7,035 nucleotides of DNA. It comes from Chloroflexota bacterium (GTDB lineage: Bacteria; Chloroflexota; Dormibacteria; Dormibacterales; Dormibacteraceae). The DNA lies in the NCBI GenBank assembly GCA_005888075.1, contig VBKD01000055.1, positions 1 to 7,035 on the forward strand, given 5' to 3'. Positions 1 through 6,148 of the stretch are shown here, piece by piece (the first letter of the stretch is position 1; every line of letters starts with the position of its first letter). The position numbers and the translations under genes are program-made. The notes under the pieces were generated by a model. That model did no database searches, was not told the origin of the DNA, and saw nothing but the letters and a program-made list of their open reading frames with translations.

Positions 1-367
1 CCATGTAGACGACGTGATCGCCCGGGCTCAGCAGAAAGAGCAGCGTCGTCTCGGCGCCAAGTCCTGACGCGAAAGCAAGCCCGTGTTTGGCGTCTTCGAG
101 AGCGGCGAGGCATTCCTCCAACGCCTGACGCGTGGGGTTGCCCGACCGCGAGTACTCAAACCCCTTGTGCTTGCCGACACCTTCCTGCGCGTAAGTCGTC
201 GCCAGGTGGATGGGCTGGACGACGGCGCCGGTCGCCGGGTCAGGCCCCTGACCGATGTGTACCGCTCGGGTTGAAAAACCCCACTCCTCCCCACTCGATG
301 GGGAGGTCGACCCGGATCGCGAAGCGCTCCCGGTCGGGTGGGGGCGCTCGTTTGGTCCTTTCGACAC
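1..367 (-). CDS. Cystathionine gamma-lyase/gamma-synthase family PLP enzyme, N-terminal 122 residues (runs off left edge)
   Basis: This is the N-terminal part of a Cys/Met-metabolism PLP-dependent enzyme (cystathionine gamma-lyase, gamma-synthase or a close relative). Family hallmarks appear in order: STRAVHIGQGPDPATGAV (about residues 32-49), PIHLATTY, YSRSGNPTR (PLP-phosphate contacts given to the partner subunit), LEDAKHGLAFASGLGAETT, and GDHVVYM at the edge. The catalytic lysine would lie beyond the window. The only in-frame start is GTG 365-367, 4 nt after the stop of the CBS gene. It gives an unusual, probably disordered lead of about 29 residues rich in Ser, Pro, Gly and Arg before the conserved WGFSTRA. 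Coupling to cystathionine beta-synthase favours the gamma-lyase role: cystathionine to cysteine, 2-oxobutyrate and ammonia in the cytoplasm. Sequence alone cannot separate lyase from synthase here. The start is less certain than the family. Confidence 0.9.
   Translation of the reverse strand, partial: MSKGPNERPHPTGSASRSGSTSPSSGEEWGFSTRAVHIGQGPDPATGAVVQPIHLATTYAQEGVGKHKGFEYSRSGNPTRQALEECLAALEDAKHGLAFASGLGAETTLLFLLSPGDHVVYM
286..306 (-). other. GC-rich hairpin near the 5' end of the gamma-lyase gene
   Basis: CCTCCCC at 286-292 and GGGGAGG at 300-306 form a perfect 7-bp stem with a 7-nt loop. On the transcribed strand a TTTTT run (274-278) follows 7 nt after the stem. A second 5-bp stem, GGGTT/AACCC with loop TTTC, overlaps that T-run. 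It resembles a weak intrinsic terminator or attenuator, but it lies inside the predicted coding sequence, in the non-conserved N-terminal lead. It may be chance in GC-rich DNA, an attenuator, or a sign that the true start lies downstream. Confidence 0.35.
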
Positions 368-371
368 GTTC

Positions 372-1736
372 CTAACTCTGCCCGCGGTGCGCGACGAACT
401 CGAGCAGGTCCGCCCTCGTGATGAGCGCGACCGGCTTGCCATCCTCGACGATGAGCACGGCTTGCTCGCCGCGCAGAAGAGGCTCGAAGGCATCGTCGAG
501 CGACGAATCGACCGGCACCTCCTTCAACGGTGCATCCATCGCGGTCGAGACCGCGGTCGTGACCACGGTTGGATCACGGTAGACGCGATCGAGCAGCGTC
601 CGCTCCTGAAGCGTGCCGATGACGCCGCGACCATTCGAATCTTCGACCACCGGTAGCTGAGAGATGCCGTAGCGCTGCATCAGATCGATCGCTTCGCCTA
701 CTGATCTGCTTGATTCGACGGTGACCAGCTGCGGCACGCCACGCGGATGCGATGCCAGCACCTCGCGGATGCGCACCGCGCCAAGACGCGCGAGGTAACC
801 GTTCTGCCGCATCCACTCGTCGTTGAAGAACTTGCTCAGGTAGTTGCGGCCGGTGTCCGGAAAGAGCACCACGATGACCTGCTCCGGCTCGGCCTCACCC
901 GCGACCTCGAGCGCCGCGTGGAGAGCCATGCCCGACGAGCCGCCGACCAGGATGCCTTCCTCGCGCGCCAGGCGCCGCGCCGCCACGAATGACTCCTTGT
1001 CGGTGACCTGGATGATCCGGTCCACGATCTTGATGTCCATCGTGCCGGGCATGAAATCTTCGCCGACGCCTTCCACCTTGTATGGCGCGATGGGGCCCGA
1101 GTAGAGCGAGCCCTCCGGGTCGGCGCCGACGATCTGCACCGATGGCTTCTGCTCCTTCAGATACCTGGCCACGCCGCTGATCGTGCCCCCGGTCCCCATA
1201 CCCGCGACGAAATAGTCGACCCGGCCCTGGGTCTGCTCCCAGATCTCAGGTCCCGTCGTGCGGTAATGCGCTTCTGGGTTGCGCGGATTGAAATACTGGT
1301 TGGGCTGAAAGGCACCCGGAATCTCGTGGGCCAGCCGCTCGGCGACCGAGTAGTAGGACTGCGGTGAATCGCGCTCGACGTTGGTCGGGCACACCACGAC
1401 CTCGGCGCCGTAGGCCTTGAGCAGGCTGATCTTCTCCGCCGACATCTTGTCCGGCATGACGAAGATCATCTTGTAACCCTTGATGGACGCCACCATGGCG
1501 AGCCCGTGGCCTGTGTTGCCAGAGGTTGGCTCGATGATGGTGCCGCCGGGACGCAGCTGACCCGTCCGCTCCGCTTCTTCGATCATGGTCAGGCTGATGC
1601 GGTCTTTGACACTGCCGCCCGGATTCAGCTGCTCCAGCTTGGCGAGGATGGTCGGCTTGACCCCGGCCGCGACCTTGTGGAGCCGGACGAGCGGGGTGTT
1701 CCCGACGAGATCAAGAATGCTCTCGTAGTACTTCAC
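372..1736 (-). CDS. cbs: Cystathionine beta-synthase with C-terminal tandem CBS domains
   Basis: A PLP fold-type II enzyme of 454 residues that condenses serine and homocysteine to cystathionine (with other thiols it can release H2S), in the cytoplasm. The catalytic domain spans about 1-325: NTPLVRL (13-19), the Schiff-base lysine K44 in NPGGSVKDR, the substrate loop TSGNTGHG (71-78), and the phosphate-binding loop GTGGT (181-185). VEGVGEDFMPGTMD (221-234) and PDTGRNYLSKFFNDEWM (293-309) are typical of true CBS rather than cysteine synthase. Two CBS motifs (a Bateman module) fill about 326-454. In animal CBS this region binds AdoMet; the ligand here is unknown. The animal N-terminal haem domain is absent, as is usual in bacteria. 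The GTG start overlaps the CtaG-family gene's TGA as GTGA, with only a weak G-rich Shine-Dalgarno. The gamma-lyase-type gene follows after 4 nt, completing a reverse transsulfuration pair. Confidence 0.95.
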   Translation of the reverse strand: MKYYESILDLVGNTPLVRLHKVAAGVKPTILAKLEQLNPGGSVKDRISLTMIEEAERTGQLRPGGTIIEPTSGNTGHGLAMVASIKGYKMIFVMPDKMSAEKISLLKAYGAEVVVCPTNVERDSPQSYYSVAERLAHEIPGAFQPNQYFNPRNPEAHYRTTGPEIWEQTQGRVDYFVAGMGTGGTISGVARYLKEQKPSVQIVGADPEGSLYSGPIAPYKVEGVGEDFMPGTMDIKIVDRIIQVTDKESFVAARRLAREEGILVGGSSGMALHAALEVAGEAEPEQVIVVLFPDTGRNYLSKFFNDEWMRQNGYLARLGAVRIREVLASHPRGVPQLVTVESSRSVGEAIDLMQRYGISQLPVVEDSNGRGVIGTLQERTLLDRVYRDPTVVTTAVSTAMDAPLKEVPVDSSLDDAFEPLLRGEQAVLIVEDGKPVALITRADLLEFVAHRGQS

Positions 1737-2515
1737 CGCACCCCCACCCGCGATTCTATCCCCCGGTCGGCACGCTGCTCGCCGCCAAACCAGCGAAAGA
1801 AAATGGCGAGAGCGGCGACGGCGAGCGTGATCTTCCCAAAGATCATCAGCACGGCCCCGGCGATTGTCTGGTCGATCAGCGCGGTGTAGCCCTCGATCAG
1901 CCGCGGCGCGCGCGTGTAGTACTCATAAAAGGGGACGCGCGAGAAGATCAGAGCCAGCGCGACGCCGTCCTGTGGCAGCGTGGCCAGGAGCATGTAGACG
2001 AGCTTGGCGGCGGCCGACATCCGCCAGTGGGCGTGGGCCGAGGTCGCCTCCAGGATCGGCCAGTAAAGCAGCAGGCCCGCGCCGATGAAAGTCAGGTGCT
2101 CGAAGACGTGCAGCGGGAATTCGTTGTAGAGAGTCGCCTCGTACAGGGCCGGGATGTGCCAGGCGATCATGGTCGCTCCGGCGAGAACCTGCGCCGGCAC
2201 CGGTTCGGTGACTAGACGCAGGCCAGGGATTCGCAGAACGCGCGCCACCATGCTGGGCGACAGTCCAAGGAGCATGAGCGGCGGCGCGACAAATCCCAGG
2301 AGAACGTGCTGGAGCATGTGCACGCTGTCGAGGTAGTGGTCGCTGATGGTGTCGATCGGCGTCTCGAGGGCGAGCCACAGAGTGGCCAGCCCCGCGAGGA
2401 GGTAAAGAGTGTGTTTGGGTGCGGCGTCGGGAGCGTCGCGCGCCAGCCAGGCATGGCCGAGGTACAGCGCGACCAGGCCGGCGTACACGGTCCAATCGAA
2501 CGGCCAGCCGATCAT
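1733..2515 (-). CDS. ctaG: caa3_CtaG-family cytochrome c oxidase assembly / copper-related membrane protein
   Basis: A polytopic membrane protein of 260 residues. It matches the caa3_CtaG family, which is needed for assembly of caa3-type cytochrome c oxidase in Bacillus and is unrelated to Cox11-type CtaG. Family-like features are H60/H66/H70 in SDHYLDSVHMLQH followed by LLGFVAPPLMLLG, the AWHIPALYEATLYN segment (119-131) with H120, H136 and H140 in PLHVFEHLTF, YWPILEA, and DQTIAGAVLMIFG (215-227). About seven hydrophobic segments are visible (near 10-22, 36-50, 68-86, 108-123, 138-155, 170-192, 214-240), with a short charged cytoplasmic-type tail. The intramembrane histidines are plausible metal ligands, which is inference. 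The ATG start overlaps the VKOR stop as ATGA and the stop overlaps the CBS start as GTGA. No oxidase subunits lie in this window, so its client cannot be named. Confidence 0.85.
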   Translation of the reverse strand: MIGWPFDWTVYAGLVALYLGHAWLARDAPDAAPKHTLYLLAGLATLWLALETPIDTISDHYLDSVHMLQHVLLGFVAPPLMLLGLSPSMVARVLRIPGLRLVTEPVPAQVLAGATMIAWHIPALYEATLYNEFPLHVFEHLTFIGAGLLLYWPILEATSAHAHWRMSAAAKLVYMLLATLPQDGVALALIFSRVPFYEYYTRAPRLIEGYTALIDQTIAGAVLMIFGKITLAVAALAIFFRWFGGEQRADRGIESRVGVR

Positions 2516-2913
2516 CTGCCCACACTAGCTCTGCTGACGGCGACCAGAAAGATGCCGAGCACCAGGATGTGTGCGGCGGTGCACCAGACGCAGATGGCTC
2601 CAATCCGGACGATCTCTATGAAGACCAGGTACAACACGGTGAGCATCCCGATCGCCGACCACCCCAACTGGACCCGTCGATCTCGTCGGATCCACAGCGC
2701 GGCACTGACGGCAAACCAGATGATTCCGGCCGCCGACGTCGGGACAGAGGTGCCGGCGATCACCGCGTAAGGGCTGGAGAGGACCGCTTCGCAGTTGATC
2801 GTCCCGCCGACCGGACAGGCCAGGGGGAAGCCCGCGTAGTGGACCGCGGTCAGGTAGATCGAGACCGCGACGCCCGCCACGCTCGCGGAGAAAGCGAGCG
2901 CCTGAAGCCGCAA
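2512..2913 (-). CDS. Vitamin K epoxide reductase (VKOR) family disulfide-forming membrane protein
   Basis: A membrane protein of 133 residues with four hydrophobic segments (near 6-24, 50-73, 85-102, 105-127). The first loop has C33 and C41 in ACPVGGTINCEAV, and the quinone-proximal pair is C108-V-W-C111. This four-cysteine pattern, followed by the GTSVPTSAAGI segment, is diagnostic of bacterial VKOR. Bacterial VKOR replaces DsbB: it reoxidises a DsbA-like thioredoxin-fold partner on the outer face and passes electrons to quinone. The CPYC protein just upstream is the obvious partner. The start is TTG directly after the upstream TAG, in the same reading frame, with no clear Shine-Dalgarno. 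The next candidate, GTG at codon 12, would cut into the first transmembrane helix. Reinitiation or stop read-through giving a fused protein is therefore possible. The TGA stop overlaps the CtaG-family ATG. Confidence 0.92.
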   Translation of the reverse strand: MRLQALAFSASVAGVAVSIYLTAVHYAGFPLACPVGGTINCEAVLSSPYAVIAGTSVPTSAAGIIWFAVSAALWIRRDRRVQLGWSAIGMLTVLYLVFIEIVRIGAICVWCTAAHILVLGIFLVAVSRASVGR

Positions 2914-3735
2914 CTACAGCTTCTGCTCTAAGGCCTGGATCGCAGGCGATGCGCAGACTGCGCTTGGCTGGTCGCCGGTCGATCTGCAGATCGCCGCGGT
3001 GATCAGGTTGGCCGAGCCGAGAATCGCCTTCGCCTGGGACGAATCCGGTTGCTGAAGAGACGCGGCGATGGCCTGCCAGCTCGAGCCGCTCAGGACCGCG
3101 GGCGAATAGGTGGCGCCTGTGAAGGCGTACCGATTCCCAAAATCGACGAACGGGATGACGCTGCTTGGGTCGTACTGGCTGATGATGGTTTGCTCCGCCG
3201 AGGTCGGAGATTGGAGCGGATTGCCGTTTCTATCGCTGATCTCAACGGACCTGAAATCTATGTACTGGCTCGTGTAGGTCGCCGACCGAAAGGTGAAGGT
3301 GGGCGTGTTCGGAAAGACATCGGTCGATGACGAGGTGGTGGTCTGCAGGCCGGTGAACGTTCCGAAACGCGAAAGCGCGATGATCAGAGGCCAGCGCTCG
3401 GCGGCGCAGTAGGGGCAGAACTCGGCGCCGAGATAAAAGACTTCGGGCTTGCCGGTGGGACCGGTGAGGGGTGCGCCGGTGATCGGCTTGAGCGTGTTGG
3501 TGGCCGATCCCTGACCGACCGCCTCGAGCTCCGAGCTCGGCAGTGAGGTGATCGTGGCAACCACCTGCTGTGTCGTGCCGCTCGAAGGAGCCGTGGGCGG
3601 CAATGGCGTCGTGTACCAGCGGATGAAGAGAAACGCCGCGATGATGAGGGCGAGAACCACCACCACCGCGACCGGGGCAACCCACGGAGGAGTCCGAGAG
3701 ACCGGCTTGCGGCCTGATCGGTTCCCGATGATCAC
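2914..3735 (-). CDS. Membrane-anchored DUF929 thioredoxin-like protein with CPYC motif
   Basis: A protein of 273 residues. An uncleaved-looking signal anchor lies at about 18-39, then a Thr/Ser/Pro-rich linker and an extracytoplasmic domain. GAEFCPYCAAERWPLIIALSRFGTF (split over about 103-127) is the signature of the DUF929 family, known from Crenarchaeota and several bacterial phyla. C107 and C110 form a CxxC centre like that of glutaredoxin or DsbA. VIPFVDFGN (193-201) offers P195 as the possible cis-proline. A second cysteine pair, C250 and C261, near the C-terminus may form a structural or shuttle disulfide. The likely role is thiol-disulfide exchange outside the membrane, oxidised by the adjacent VKOR; that pairing is inferred. 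The GTG start overlaps the upstream TGA as GTGA. GGGAGG lies 1-2 nt before it, unusually close, so coupling probably matters more. No other in-frame start precedes the anchor. Confidence 0.85.
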   Translation of the reverse strand: MIIGNRSGRKPVSRTPPWVAPVAVVVVLALIIAAFLFIRWYTTPLPPTAPSSGTTQQVVATITSLPSSELEAVGQGSATNTLKPITGAPLTGPTGKPEVFYLGAEFCPYCAAERWPLIIALSRFGTFTGLQTTTSSSTDVFPNTPTFTFRSATYTSQYIDFRSVEISDRNGNPLQSPTSAEQTIISQYDPSSVIPFVDFGNRYAFTGATYSPAVLSGSSWQAIAASLQQPDSSQAKAILGSANLITAAICRSTGDQPSAVCASPAIQALEQKL

Positions 3736-5126
3736 ACCTCCCGCGTTATCGGCTGAGCAAGGATCCACAGGCTGGTCATCGTGTACAAGACCATCAATAG
3801 CAGCATCGGGTATTGGCTCAACAGCGCGCGCTGAGCAGTGCGGAAGCGCTCGCCTGCCCGCAGATGCGACAGGTAGACCGCGATCACGTGCCCAAGGACG
3901 ATCAGGATCACCTGCGCATACCAGACGGTGGACGCCTGCGCGAGGGCAAAGCTCGGCTTGAAGCTCGCCACGGCCGGCCAAAGATGCCACCCCTTGCCCA
4001 GCGGGTCGTTGAGCAGCGGGATCAACGCCTGTGACTGCACCATCACATAGCTGTAGTTGTGGGCGGCGTTGTAGACCAGCGCGATCGGCACGAGCGTGTA
4101 CGAGAAGGCCGTGATTGTCGCTTTCAGGTCGACGTTGCGCTTGCCCAGATAGATGACCATCTCCATCGAGGTGATGAAGACGAGCAAGAAGGCGATGGTC
4201 AAGAGCACCAGGCCGAGCGTGCGGACGAAGAAGAACCCAAACGGCCCCATCGGCAGCCAGATCGGTTGGAGCGCGATGGTGAAGTCTTGCCAGTTGTTCG
4301 TCGCGATGATCCCGTCGAACGCGAGCGTGCTCAACATCAGGATTACGAACAGCACCCGGTCCCATCCGGCTGGTCCGGGCTTGAGCAGCCCCACGCCCCA
4401 TGGACGGAGGTAGACGGCGACTATCCGCCCCGCTTCGTCTCGTTCGGCCTCGACTGGTGAGAAGCGGCCAATGATGTCGAAGAGCACCGTGAACCCTTCG
4501 CAGTGCGCAAGCCACTCGTCACGGCCGAACAGGAACATGCCGGCGAGCGTGACGGCCGAATAGACCAGCGCGGCGGTCGCCACGAACCAGGGTCGACCTG
4601 ACATTCCACTGGTCAGCTCGAGGCAGGCAAACGCGAAGTAGGCGGCGGTCGCCGGCCAGATGCCGACGTTGGGAAGTTTCCAGATCGGCCGGACCGGCAC
4701 GATCCTGTTGATCGCGTTGTAGATGGCGGTCCACGGATTGAGCAGAGACCAGAGGTTGCCGACGAGTCCGGACAGGATCACCGTCGCCGCCCAGAAATAG
4801 ATCCACATCAGAAACTCGGATGGATTGAGGTAGTTGTTGGTCGAGCCGAAAAAGCCGGTGATGATGATGCTGAGCAAGCCCAGCAGCCCTATCAGGCCAC
4901 CCACCATCCATGGCCACGGTGTGCGCGCGACCGAAAGCAGGAATGGCGCGGCCCGTCTGGGATACTCGACCGCCTTCGCGCCGACCTGGTCGCCCGCGAA
5001 AAGGACGACCAGAACGAAAGAGATGACCACCACGGCACCCGCCGCGTACAGGTAGAGGGCCAACCCGATGGGCAGGTCGTATCGCTGCCCGAATCCGTGC
5101 AGGAAGATCGCAGTGGCGAAGCTCAT
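3732..5126 (-). CDS. Polytopic membrane protein with N-terminal HGFGQRYDLP motif (function unknown)
   Basis: An integral membrane protein of 464 residues with roughly ten or eleven hydrophobic segments (near 21-43, 73-92, 105-127, 157-176, 181-200, 257-275, 296-320, 338-355, 401-421, 437-458). The ATG at 5124-5126 forms an ATGA overlap with the cupredoxin-like gene's stop. An upstream in-frame GTG at 5169-5171 would add 15 hydrophilic residues and is less likely. The N-terminus HGFGQRYDLP is strikingly conserved-looking. Histidines in or beside predicted helices include H10, H356 (YNAAHNYSY), H413 and H421 (GHVIAVYLSH), which could bind haem or copper; this is inference. Some relatives carry the database label fenitrothion hydrolase (FedB-like). 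I recall this only loosely and would not transfer the function. The overlapping cupredoxin-like and thioredoxin-like genes suggest a redox or copper-dependent membrane complex. Confidence 0.85.
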   Translation of the reverse strand: MSFATAIFLHGFGQRYDLPIGLALYLYAAGAVVVISFVLVVLFAGDQVGAKAVEYPRRAAPFLLSVARTPWPWMVGGLIGLLGLLSIIITGFFGSTNNYLNPSEFLMWIYFWAATVILSGLVGNLWSLLNPWTAIYNAINRIVPVRPIWKLPNVGIWPATAAYFAFACLELTSGMSGRPWFVATAALVYSAVTLAGMFLFGRDEWLAHCEGFTVLFDIIGRFSPVEAERDEAGRIVAVYLRPWGVGLLKPGPAGWDRVLFVILMLSTLAFDGIIATNNWQDFTIALQPIWLPMGPFGFFFVRTLGLVLLTIAFLLVFITSMEMVIYLGKRNVDLKATITAFSYTLVPIALVYNAAHNYSYVMVQSQALIPLLNDPLGKGWHLWPAVASFKPSFALAQASTVWYAQVILIVLGHVIAVYLSHLRAGERFRTAQRALLSQYPMLLLMVLYTMTSLWILAQPITREV

Positions 5127-5479
5127 GGGCTCACGACCAGCTGTCCGAGCGGCGTGCTCGTGCTTTCCCACTCGATGTCATAGGAGCCGCTCTTGTCAGC
5201 CTTGAATGTCTGGATCACGGTCTGCCCGGCTTTGGTGTCGAAGTGGATGTCGTAACCGTGGAGATGCACCTCTCCGTCGGTGTCGCTTTTGATGTTCACC
5301 GTCAGGGTGTCGTTTTGATTCGCAGACCATGTATGCGGTGACATGGTCTTGGCGCCCGTGACGGTGACGTCGACGGTGCGAGGCTGCCCGGCATGGCGGT
5401 TGGCAAAGATCAGCGCACCGCCGCCGGCGATGAACAGGATGAGAACAACGGCGACGATGAGAACCCGAGCTCGGTTCAT
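5123..5479 (-). CDS. Membrane-anchored cupredoxin-like protein lacking the usual cysteine ligand
   Basis: A protein of 118 residues with an N-terminal transmembrane anchor or uncleaved signal (about 6-25) and a single small beta-rich domain. The pattern fits a cupredoxin-like fold: VDVTVTGAKTMSPHTWSA (36-53), DTLTVNIKSD, EVHLHGYDIHF (70-80), then SGSYDIEWESTSTPLGQLVVSP at the C-terminus, where classical cupredoxins have their Cys/His/Met ligand loop. There is no cysteine at all, so a type 1 blue-copper site cannot form. H49, H72, H74, H79 and M46 remain as possible copper ligands. Its likely place is outside the membrane, tethered, perhaps as a copper carrier or as a subunit of the polytopic protein encoded directly downstream, which it overlaps by ATGA. 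The ATG start is well supported by AAGGAGG five nucleotides upstream. The fold assignment is from pattern only. Confidence 0.8.
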   Translation of the reverse strand: MNRARVLIVAVVLILFIAGGGALIFANRHAGQPRTVDVTVTGAKTMSPHTWSANQNDTLTVNIKSDTDGEVHLHGYDIHFDTKAGQTVIQTFKADKSGSYDIEWESTSTPLGQLVVSP

Positions 5480-5484
5480 GTATT

Positions 5485-5491
5485 CCTCCTT
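5485..5491 (-). promoter_or_regulatory. Strong Shine-Dalgarno of the cupredoxin-like gene
   Basis: On the minus strand this reads AAGGAGG, followed by AATAC and the ATG at 5477-5479. It is the only near-perfect ribosome-binding site in the window. It marks the cupredoxin-like gene as the main translation entry point of the block, with downstream genes mostly relying on overlap coupling. Confidence 0.85.
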
Positions 5492-5497
5492 ATATGT

Positions 5498-5513
5498 GTG
5501 CGCGAGAGCGCAC
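5498..5513 (-). other. Leader hairpin just upstream of the cupredoxin-like gene's Shine-Dalgarno
   Basis: The transcribed strand has a perfect inverted repeat, GTGCGC-TCTC-GCGCAC (6-bp stem, 4-nt loop), six nucleotides before the AAGGAGG. It sits in the 60-bp gap after the 202-residue membrane protein. No T-run follows, so it is not a standard terminator. It could stabilise a processed 5' end, act as a pause or be a binding site, or it could be chance. I see no convincing -35/-10 pair in the gap. Confidence 0.45.
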
Positions 5514-5539
5514 GCTGCGATCAGTTACGACCTGACGCG

Positions 5540-6148
5540 CTAGGAGGAGGGCGGCCCACGCTTGCGGATCGTGCCCGCCACTACCGGCAGCAGCAGCAAA
5601 GACTCGTATGCGATGGCCGGCACCGGGATGAGGGCCGCCGCCACCGGCCGCGGCTGCGGCACAAGCGTGAGGACCGAGCGGACCACGGTAAGCGCGGGAC
5701 CGACGCGAACCAGCAGCCAGCGAAGGGCGAGCGCACCGACGGCCGCGACCGGGAGCTGGCCGAGGGTGCCGGTGAGCAGCAGCACGTCCACCGAACCGGC
5801 GGGGGAGCCGCTGGCCAACGATTCCGCGGTCTCCTGGCCGGCGAACATCGCCAGCTGGATCGTGAAGAGGAGGGCAAGCAGCCTGATGTAGGAGGGCGCG
5901 GAAGCGGACGGCGCAGGGCGGCCGCTCAGGATCCGGGCGAGGCCGGCCAGGAGGAGGCCTCCCACCAGGACCGCCGCGCTAACGCCCAGCCATGTCTTCG
6001 CGAGAGCCGGATAGTAGGCGTGCGCGCCCGAGCTCTGGACGCGCTGCGCCGCGGAGCCGAAAAGCACCTGGTAGGTGAGCAGGTGGCCCGCCTGCGACGC
6101 CGCGATGCCGAGGCCCAGAACGGCCGGCCAGGCCCTCGCACGGTTCAC
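5540..6148 (-). CDS. Unrecognised multi-pass membrane protein, 202 residues
   Basis: I do not recognise a named family. The protein has four clear hydrophobic segments (about 8-29, 51-72, 88-105, 122-148) and a fifth hydrophobic stretch (about 167-193), ending in a basic tail, RKRGPPSS. Polar residues that stand out in or beside helices are H22 (QAGHLLTYQ), H43 (SSGAHAYYP) and Q105/E106/E109 (FAGQETAES). These could mark a metal, haem or proton site, which is inference. The start is GTG at 6146-6148, 25 nt after the DUF2252 stop, with no good Shine-Dalgarno. The hydrophobic frame stays open and the codon pattern is consistent with coding. Its position before a cupredoxin-like gene suggests a shared copper or respiratory theme but does not prove it. 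The stop is TAG at 5540-5542. Confidence 0.75.
   Translation of the reverse strand: MNRARAWPAVLGLGIAASQAGHLLTYQVLFGSAAQRVQSSGAHAYYPALAKTWLGVSAAVLVGGLLLAGLARILSGRPAPSASAPSYIRLLALLFTIQLAMFAGQETAESLASGSPAGSVDVLLLTGTLGQLPVAAVGALALRWLLVRVGPALTVVRSVLTLVPQPRPVAAALIPVPAIAYESLLLLPVVAGTIRKRGPPSS

Noticed and set aside
255..656. Plus-strand open frame of 133 codons over the cbs 3' end and gamma-lyase 5' end
   Set aside because: It crosses two confidently identified minus-strand genes and its translation is charged and low-complexity with no domain; antisense shadow.
2306..2931. Plus-strand open frames opposite the VKOR gene and the CtaG-family gene
   Set aside because: The minus strand has complete cysteine and histidine motifs of known families; the plus-strand translations show none.
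3736..4515. Upstream open extension of the DUF929 reading frame
   Set aside because: It lies in another frame inside the well-supported 464-residue membrane protein gene. The translation is Arg-rich and not membrane-like, and the GTGA overlap start fits far better.
5127..5171. Alternative GTG start adding 15 residues to the 464-residue membrane protein
   Set aside because: It would overlap the cupredoxin-like gene by 49 bases and add a hydrophilic stretch before the conserved-looking N-terminus. The ATGA overlap at 5123-5126 matches the style of the other junctions.
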